Assembly: GCA_015067525.1 (NCBI GenBank)
Contig: SVMH01000019.1
Coordinates: 1 to 36,654 of the forward strand
From: Oscillospiraceae bacterium
GTDB lineage: Bacteria; Bacillota; Clostridia; Oscillospirales; Oscillospiraceae
Direction: 5' to 3'
Length of the DNA stretch: 36,654 nucleotides
A program made the translations under genes and the position numbers. Shown here one piece after another: positions 31,423 through 36,654 of this stretch (positions are counted from its first letter, which is position 1; the number at the start of each line of letters is the position of its first letter). Below the pieces are notes generated by a model. It did not search any database. It had not been told where the DNA came from and was given only the letters and a program-made list of their open reading frames with translations.

Positions 31423-32710
31423 GGATCTCATCCTCCGTTAATGTCAGTTGCATGGCCCACTGCGGGATGGGTGGCGTGTCCCACCCATCGTGGTGGAGAA
31501 TAAATGCCGTTTCATAGGGGGGCTTTGCGGCCGGGAATGTGCCCTGACCATCCGTGAAATAGATCAGGCCCTTCAGCTGCGTCAGCTCACCCTTTTGCCG
31601 CAGTTCGTCTACATACCGAAACACGGGCCGGAAATCCGTCTGGCCCAGGCCTTTGATCTCCATGGTGTCCAGATACTGCCGAAATTCCTCGGCGCAGGTG
31701 ATGCGCGCATCCTCCCGGATCCGGTCATCGCATTGAATGATGTGAATCTCCACCTTGGTGAAGAGGTTCTCCTGCCGGCTCAAAATGTCGTAGGTGTGCT
31801 GCACAAAGGACTGTACCACATCGCCCTTGACGCTGCCGGAGGTATCGATGGCGATCACAAATTCCCGCAGCCGCTTCTGCTCGCGGTATTCCAGCGGCTC
31901 CACCAGCGGAAGATTTCCGTAGGTAGAAAGGCCGTAGGTGTAATAGGTATAGTCGAATTCGTCTTCCGAAACGCGCATCACTTCGCCGTACACGCCGAAG
32001 CGCCGCAGAAACTGGGTGTAGCTCTGTTTTTTGCGGTTCATCTGCCGCAGGCTCTGCACCAGAGGCGAATCATCGTCCTTGGCCATGGTCTCCATCTCCA
32101 CCTGCATACGCTGGGAAATGTCCTCCCAGATCTTTTTCAGGTCGATATCCGTGTCCGGCTTGCCGCTGGTGGAAAAAGTCCCGTACCAGAGGTCATGCTG
32201 GTCGGCAAAAAACGGCTCTCTTTGGGATATCAGCTCTTCTTCGGGGATCTCCTGCTCGCCCAGCCAGCGGTAAACCCGCTCCGCCGTCAAGGGTACCGGC
32301 AGCTCCTGCGATAAGAGCGCCAGAAGCCCCGTCTGCTGCTCCGTCCGGCGGACGGCGAGAAACGGCTCTTTCATGGCGCTGATGGCGGACTCCACCGCGA
32401 TGTCGCAGGCCAGATCCCAGCGGGGCTGGTGGATCTCCTTGCCGATGAAGCTGTGGCGGAACACACAGTGCAGCAGCGTGTGCAGCATAGCGCGGTTGAT
32501 GGCGTTCTGCTCCCACTTGTACTTCCCCAGCACGTACCATGGCTCATAGTAGAGGTGGAGACCGTCCGATGCAAACCACAGTTGTTCGTGGGAAACCGGC
32601 TTCAAACAGGCCAGCGCCCGATCCAGAAAGCGGAGATGCACCATCAGCGTGCTCTGCGCCAGCGCGATCACTTCCCCCGCCAGCTCCGCTGCCCGTTCGT
32701 TTCGATCCAT
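31397..32710 (-). CDS. DUF2201 family vWA-like/metallopeptidase-like protein
   Basis: A 437-residue protein with two parts. The N-terminal part (about 10-170) resembles the DUF2201 putative metallopeptidase domain, with HTLLHCVFRH (His77, His81, His86); the usual Glu after the first His is Thr, so catalysis is doubtful. The C-terminal part (about 283-437) is a vWA-like domain with the MIDAS motif AIDTSGSV (Asp289, Ser291, Ser293) and the later YFTDGQG. This pairing with a MoxR ATPase is a recurring arrangement. The ATG at 32710 follows AGGAGGTGAGGGG. It is the first gene of a three-gene operon and overlaps the LRR gene start. Confidence 0.88.
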   Translation of the reverse strand: MDRNERAAELAGEVIALAQSTLMVHLRFLDRALACLKPVSHEQLWFASDGLHLYYEPWYVLGKYKWEQNAINRAMLHTLLHCVFRHSFIGKEIHQPRWDLACDIAVESAISAMKEPFLAVRRTEQQTGLLALLSQELPVPLTAERVYRWLGEQEIPEEELISQREPFFADQHDLWYGTFSTSGKPDTDIDLKKIWEDISQRMQVEMETMAKDDDSPLVQSLRQMNRKKQSYTQFLRRFGVYGEVMRVSEDEFDYTYYTYGLSTYGNLPLVEPLEYREQKRLREFVIAIDTSGSVKGDVVQSFVQHTYDILSRQENLFTKVEIHIIQCDDRIREDARITCAEEFRQYLDTMEIKGLGQTDFRPVFRYVDELRQKGELTQLKGLIYFTDGQGTFPAAKPPYETAFILHHDGWDTPPIPQWAMQLTLTEDEILDQRFDCE

Positions 32711-32724
32711 CCCCTCACCTCCTC

Positions 32725-32738
32725 TGGTCTAACCACCA
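32725..32738 (+). promoter_or_regulatory. Putative FadR-type operator, site 2
   Basis: TGGTCTAACCACCA differs from the element at 26267-26280 at one of 14 positions and holds the palindrome TGGT-CTA-ACCA. It lies 3 bases from the -10 box on the downstream side of the vWA operon promoter, where bound repressor would block transcription. Confidence 0.55.
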
Positions 32739-32740
32739 AT

Positions 32741-32769
32741 ATTATAAACCATCTTTGCCCGTTGTGCAA
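32741..32769 (-). promoter_or_regulatory. Predicted promoter of the vWA-LRR-MoxR operon
   Basis: Minus-strand TTGCAC (32769-32764), 17-base spacer, consensus TATAAT (32746-32741). The short leader contains the FadR-type element. Confidence 0.75.
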
Positions 32770-32826
32770 TCAGATTTGTACGGCAGCATCCGGGAATCGC
32801 CCCATGCGCCAACTTTCCTTGCAAAA

Positions 32827-32870
32827 AAAGCGAGCAGACAATCCCTCGGAAGGGCACGTCTGCTCGCTTT
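32827..32870 (-). terminator. Terminator of the nifJ-CoA-transferase operon
   Basis: Thirteen-bp stem (32827-32839 with 32858-32870) enclosing an inner CCCT/AGGG hairpin. Followed on the minus strand by a run of seven T residues. Confidence 0.9.
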
Positions 32871-32883
32871 ATTTGCTTAGCTT

Positions 32884-34224
32884 TCAGCGCTTGTTGGACT
32901 GCCGCCAGATCTTCATCTTCTGGGCGTCCGCCACCAGCTGATCGCGGAAGTCCGGATGCGCCACGGAAATGAGGCGCTCGGCCCGCTGCCATGTGGAAGC
33001 GCCCTTCATGTTGACCATGCCGTACTCCGTCACCAGATAGTGCAGGTTGCAGCGCGTATCGGTAACGATGGAGCCCTCCATCAGTGTGGGGCGGATCCGG
33101 CTGCGCACGTTGCCGTTTTTGTCCGTCATGGTGGAGGAGCAGCAAATGAAGCTCTTGCCGCCCTTGGACAAATACGCACCCAGTACGAAGTCCAGCTGTC
33201 CGCCGCTGCCGCTGATGTGCCGCAGGCCGGAGCTCTCGGCGTTGACCTGGCCAAAGAGGTCTACCTCTACGGCGTTGTTGATGGAAATGAAGTTCTCCAG
33301 CTGGGCGATGGTGCGGGCATCGTTGGTGTAGTCCACCGTGGCCGCCATGCACTCGGGGTTCCGGTGGAGATAGTCGTACAGCTTCTTGGTACCCATGCCG
33401 AAGGCATAGACCTGCTTGCCCCGATCAATGGATTTGTGGCTGCCGTTGATCTTGCCGGCCATGGCGATGTCCACGAACGCATCCACATACATTTCCGTGT
33501 GGACGCCCAGATCCTTCAGATCCGAATGGGCAATCAGCGATCCCACGGCGTTGGGCATGCCGCCGATACCCAGCTGCAGGCAGGCGCCGTTGGGGATCTG
33601 AGAGACCACCAGTTCCGCGATCTTACGGTCAATATCGCTGGCCGCTGCGGCAGGCAGCTGGCGCAGGGGCTGATCCACCGCCTCCACGATGTAGTCCACA
33701 TCGCTGACATGGATCTTGGTCGCCTCGCCGCCGAAGCAGTAGGGATGATTGGGGTTGACCTCCACAATGATGATCTCCGCCCGTTCACACAGCGCCTGCA
33801 GATGGGAAGCGTTCAAGCCGAAGCTGAAGTAGCCCTCGTCGTCCATGGGCGCGACCTGAAACAAGGCCACGTGGATGGGTTCTACTTCCTCGCGGTAATA
33901 GCGGGGCAGTTCGGAGTAGCGCAGCGGAATATACCACGCGATACCCTCATCCATCAGCTTGCGCTCCAGACCGCTCAAATGCCACGAATGCCAGGTAAAG
34001 TGCTCCGCCGTGTCGGGAACAGAGAAGATGGCGGGGCGGAACGTCAGCACAGAGCCGCGAACCTTCACATCATGCAGCTCCTGCCAGCGCTCGGCCAGTG
34101 CACGGTCCAGCGTCTCCGGTGTGCAGGCGCACCAGCCATAATCGATCCAGTCGCCGCTTTGCACCACAGACACAGCCTGCTCCGCCGTACACAGCTTGCG
34201 CTTATATTCTTGCAAATGATCCAT
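32884..34224 (-). CDS. Acetyl-CoA hydrolase/transferase family CoA-transferase (butyryl-CoA:acetate type likely)
   Basis: A 446-residue family I CoA-transferase. Typical segments are [10 protein letters not shown] (218-227), LGVHTEM with the probable catalytic Glu244, [14 protein letters not shown], and [21 protein letters not shown] near the C-terminus. These features match butyryl-CoA:acetate and 4-hydroxybutyrate CoA-transferases, which release butyrate while recapturing CoA on acetate; the exact acyl substrate cannot be decided from sequence alone. The second of two adjacent ATGs (34224) is preferred because an AAGGA element lies seven bases upstream. It follows nifJ after 16 bases, so the pair is cotranscribed. 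Confidence 0.88.
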   Translation of the reverse strand: MDHLQEYKRKLCTAEQAVSVVQSGDWIDYGWCACTPETLDRALAERWQELHDVKVRGSVLTFRPAIFSVPDTAEHFTWHSWHLSGLERKLMDEGIAWYIPLRYSELPRYYREEVEPIHVALFQVAPMDDEGYFSFGLNASHLQALCERAEIIIVEVNPNHPYCFGGEATKIHVSDVDYIVEAVDQPLRQLPAAAASDIDRKIAELVVSQIPNGACLQLGIGGMPNAVGSLIAHSDLKDLGVHTEMYVDAFVDIAMAGKINGSHKSIDRGKQVYAFGMGTKKLYDYLHRNPECMAATVDYTNDARTIAQLENFISINNAVEVDLFGQVNAESSGLRHISGSGGQLDFVLGAYLSKGGKSFICCSSTMTDKNGNVRSRIRPTLMEGSIVTDTRCNLHYLVTEYGMVNMKGASTWQRAERLISVAHPDFRDQLVADAQKMKIWRQSNKR

Positions 34225-34240
34225 CATATTTTCCTTGCGA

Positions 34241-36654
34241 TTACTCCTGCTCCGCCAGTTTTCTGTAGCTCTCATAGCGCTCCTTCGCCTGCTGCTCGGC
34301 CTGTGCGAAGAGTGTTTCGGCGTTCAGCGGGAAGGTCTGGTGCAGGGATGCGTAGCGAACCTCGCCGGCCAGGAACTCCTGATAGCTCATGGTGGGCTCC
34401 TTGGAATCCAGCGTGAACTTACCGGTTGCCTTGGCGGGATTGTAACGATAGAGGGGCCAATAGCCGGCGTCCACCGCGCGCTTCATCTCGGCTTGCACCT
34501 GATCCATACCGGCCTTGATGCCGTGGTTGATGCAGGGTGCGTAAGCGATGACCAACGAGGGACCGGGATAGGCTTCCGCCTCGGTGATGGCCTTGAGAAG
34601 CTGGGCGGAGTCGGCACCCATGGCAACGCTTGCCACGTAGCAGTTGCCGTAAGCCATCATCATCTTGCCCAGATCCTTCTTGCCGGTCTTCTTGCCGGCC
34701 GCCTGGAACTGTGCCACAGCACCCAGAGGCGTTGCCTTACTGCTCTGGCCGCCGGTATTGGAATAGACTTCCGTGTCCACGATCAGGATGTTGATATCCT
34801 CGCCCATGGCGATCACGTGGTCAAGACCACCGAAGCCGATATCATAGGCCCAGCCGTCGCCGCCGTACATCCAGACAGGCTGTTTTGCCAGATGCTCCGG
34901 ATGGCGCAGGATCAGCTTGCGCAGTTCGCCGGCGCGATCGGTCAGTTCCATATTCTTCAGCGTGGCCAGCAGCTTTTCGGAGGCAGGCAGAGAAGCGTTG
35001 AAGTCGTTAAAGGCCTCCAGCCACTCGCCGATAACTTCATCCAGCATAGGCTCAATGGTCTTCAGCTCTTCCAGCCAGGCGCGGGTCTTATGCCGCTGCT
35101 GCTTGACAGACAGATACATACCCAAACTGAACTCGGCGTTATTTTCAAAGAGGGAGTTACTCCACGCAGGGCCTCTTCCCTGCTTATTGACGGTATACGG
35201 GATGGACGGCATGGCCGCACCCCAGGCCTGAGAGCAGCCGGTTGCGTTGGCCCAATACATGCGGTCACCGTACAGCTGGGTCAGCAGCTTGGCATAGGGC
35301 GTCTCGCCGCAGCCGGCACAGGCGCCGGAGAATTCGCACAGAGGCTGGCGGAACTGGCTTCCCTTGACGGTGCTGGCATTAAACGCGTTCTTGTCCGTGA
35401 TCGTCAGGCCATATTCCCAGGCTTCCGTCAGCGTCAGTTCACGCTCGACACGCTCCATCCGCAGTGCCTTGCCGTTCATGGGACAGGAGGCCACGCAGCT
35501 GCCGCAGCCGGTGCAGTCCATATCGCTGACCTGCAGTGAGAAGGAAAGGCCCTTGACGCCCTTGGCCGGTACGGTGACAAAGCCTTCGGGCGCCGCAGCG
35601 ACCTCTGCTTCATCGAGAAGATAAGGACGGATAACGGCGTGGGGGCAGACAAAGGAGCAGCGGTTACACTGAATGCAGGCCGTGGCGTCCCACACCGGCA
35701 GGCGGGTGGCGATGCCGCGCTTTTCATAGGCCGTGGTACCCAGCGGCATGGTGCCGTCCTGATAGCGCAGGAACGTAGATACGGGCAGATCGTCGCCCTT
35801 CAGCGCATTGCAGGGGCGCAGGATCTGTTCGATAAAATCGGGAGCCGGTTTGGCCGGGGCAGCAGAAACATCTTCCGCATCCTTCCAGCATTCCGGAACA
35901 GCCACAGCCACAACGCCTTCCACGCCGCGGTCGATGGCGGAGAGGTTCATCTGCACCACCCGCTCGCCCTTTTTCGCAAAGGTCTTGGCAGCCGCTTCCT
36001 TCATGTAACCGATGGCCTCGCCCATGGGGATAATGTCGGCCAGAGAGAAGAAGGCAGCCTGCAGCACCATGCTGGCGTGATCGCCCAGACCCAGCTCGCG
36101 GGCGATGCCGTTGGCGTCGATGATCCGCAGTTTGGCCTGCTTTTCCGCCAGGCCACGCTTAACCGCGGCAGGCAGCTTATCCTCCAGCTCCTCAGCCGAC
36201 CAGCGGCAATTCAGCAAGAACGTGCCGCCGCTCTTCAGCTCCGACACAATATCGTACTTATCCAGGAAGGACTGGTTGTGGCAAGCCACAAAATCAGCTT
36301 CCTTGACCAGATAGGAAGAGAGGATCGGCTCCTCGCCAAAGCGCAGATGGCTGCGGGTAATGCCGAAGGATTTCTTGGTGTCATACTCAAAGTATGCCTG
36401 CGTATAGAGCGAAGTATTGTTGCCGATGATCTTGATGGAGTTCTTGTTGGCGCCGACCGTACCGTCGCTGCCCAGACCCCAGAACTTGCAGCTGACCATA
36501 CGCTTGTGCTGCAGCGGCACAGCAGGGCCAACCGGCAGGGACAAGCCGGTAACGTCGTCTTCAATACCCACAGTAAAGCCGGTAAAGGGCTTCTCCTGCA
36601 GCAGGTGGTCAAAGACCGCCTTGATCTGGGCCGGTGTGGTATCCTTGGAGCTCA
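34241..36654 (-). CDS. nifJ: Pyruvate:ferredoxin (flavodoxin) oxidoreductase, partial (N-terminus outside window)
   Basis: Central anaerobic enzyme converting pyruvate and CoA to acetyl-CoA, CO2 and reduced ferredoxin with thiamine diphosphate. About 803 residues of a protein usually near 1170-1180 are present; domain I and part of II lie beyond the window. The frame is open to the edge, so the apparent start near 36571 (a GTG) is not real. Visible: [20 protein letters not shown], two ferredoxin-type [4Fe-4S] motifs ([14 protein letters not shown] and [14 protein letters not shown]), the TPP region [30 protein letters not shown] and [19 protein letters not shown]. It lies immediately upstream of the CoA-transferase gene, linking pyruvate oxidation to acyl-CoA release. 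Confidence 0.96.
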   Translation of the reverse strand, partial: SSKDTTPAQIKAVFDHLLQEKPFTGFTVGIEDDVTGLSLPVGPAVPLQHKRMVSCKFWGLGSDGTVGANKNSIKIIGNNTSLYTQAYFEYDTKKSFGITRSHLRFGEEPILSSYLVKEADFVACHNQSFLDKYDIVSELKSGGTFLLNCRWSAEELEDKLPAAVKRGLAEKQAKLRIIDANGIARELGLGDHASMVLQAAFFSLADIIPMGEAIGYMKEAAAKTFAKKGERVVQMNLSAIDRGVEGVVAVAVPECWKDAEDVSAAPAKPAPDFIEQILRPCNALKGDDLPVSTFLRYQDGTMPLGTTAYEKRGIATRLPVWDATACIQCNRCSFVCPHAVIRPYLLDEAEVAAAPEGFVTVPAKGVKGLSFSLQVSDMDCTGCGSCVASCPMNGKALRMERVERELTLTEAWEYGLTITDKNAFNASTVKGSQFRQPLCEFSGACAGCGETPYAKLLTQLYGDRMYWANATGCSQAWGAAMPSIPYTVNKQGRGPAWSNSLFENNAEFSLGMYLSVKQQRHKTRAWLEELKTIEPMLDEVIGEWLEAFNDFNASLPASEKLLATLKNMELTDRAGELRKLILRHPEHLAKQPVWMYGGDGWAYDIGFGGLDHVIAMGEDINILIVDTEVYSNTGGQSSKATPLGAVAQFQAAGKKTGKKDLGKMMMAYGNCYVASVAMGADSAQLLKAITEAEAYPGPSLVIAYAPCINHGIKAGMDQVQAEMKRAVDAGYWPLYRYNPAKATGKFTLDSKEPTMSYQEFLAGEVRYASLHQTFPLNAETLFAQAEQQAKERYESYRKLAEQE

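Noticed and set aside
36571-36571. GTG near 36571 as the nifJ start
   Set aside because: The frame remains open and PFOR-like to the window edge, so the gene is simply cut.

Overview
The window looks like a chromosomal segment of a spore-forming, anaerobic, moderately GC-rich Clostridia member, most likely Oscillospirales/Oscillospiraceae-like. Evidence: spoIIR, bacterial-type addAB, rqcH and mrnC, a glycine riboswitch on an alanine/glycine symporter, pyruvate:ferredoxin oxidoreductase next to a butyryl-CoA:acetate-type CoA-transferase, AGGAGG-type ribosome binding sites, and TTGACA/TATAAT promoters with many extended -10 elements. The genus is inference; no rRNA or marker tree is available. 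No phage, insertion sequence or CRISPR array was seen.

Layout. 1-7300: rpmE (cut by the window edge) and the addB-addA recombination operon, all minus strand. 7300-8200: two tandem XRE regulators with membrane tails whose first 192 bp are almost identical. 8230-11500: minus-strand operon DUF1015 - small membrane protein - ispE, then spoIIR behind a terminator-like hairpin. 11600-14900: a DUF378 membrane protein, the translation-quality gene rqcH with mrnC (minus), and a cysteine-rich DUF6062 protein (plus). 14920-18600: kup potassium transporter (minus) and a C69/secernin-type peptidase (plus) sharing a divergent promoter region; the peptidase frame stays open for 45 codons after its stop. 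18610-20490: tRNA-Ala(GGC), then an AGCS symporter under a glycine riboswitch that the sequence predicts to be an OFF switch. 20536-23888: a PadR-controlled operon of three DUF2812 membrane paralogues, two with an extra extracytoplasmic domain. 23978-24547: rhomboid protease. 24588-29058: a FadR-type GntR regulator and an MBL-fold protein, divergent from a flavin dehydrogenase and an FNR/[2Fe-2S] reductase pair. 29114-32710: a translationally coupled operon of a DUF2201 vWA protein, an LRR protein and a MoxR AAA ATPase. 32884-36654: CoA-transferase and nifJ (PFOR, cut by the edge).

Working together: the right part reads as energy and redox metabolism. PFOR makes acetyl-CoA and reduced ferredoxin, and the CoA-transferase would release an acyl product such as butyrate. 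The flavin/FNR pair would move electrons from NAD(P)H to an unknown substrate. A nearly identical 14-bp element built on TGGT-N3-ACCA, the kind of site FadR-type GntR proteins bind, lies just downstream of both the redox-pair promoter and the vWA-LRR-MoxR promoter. This suggests the local GntR protein may control both. The least described systems are this redox/MBL/GntR module, the vWA-LRR-MoxR operon and the PadR-DUF2812 triplet.
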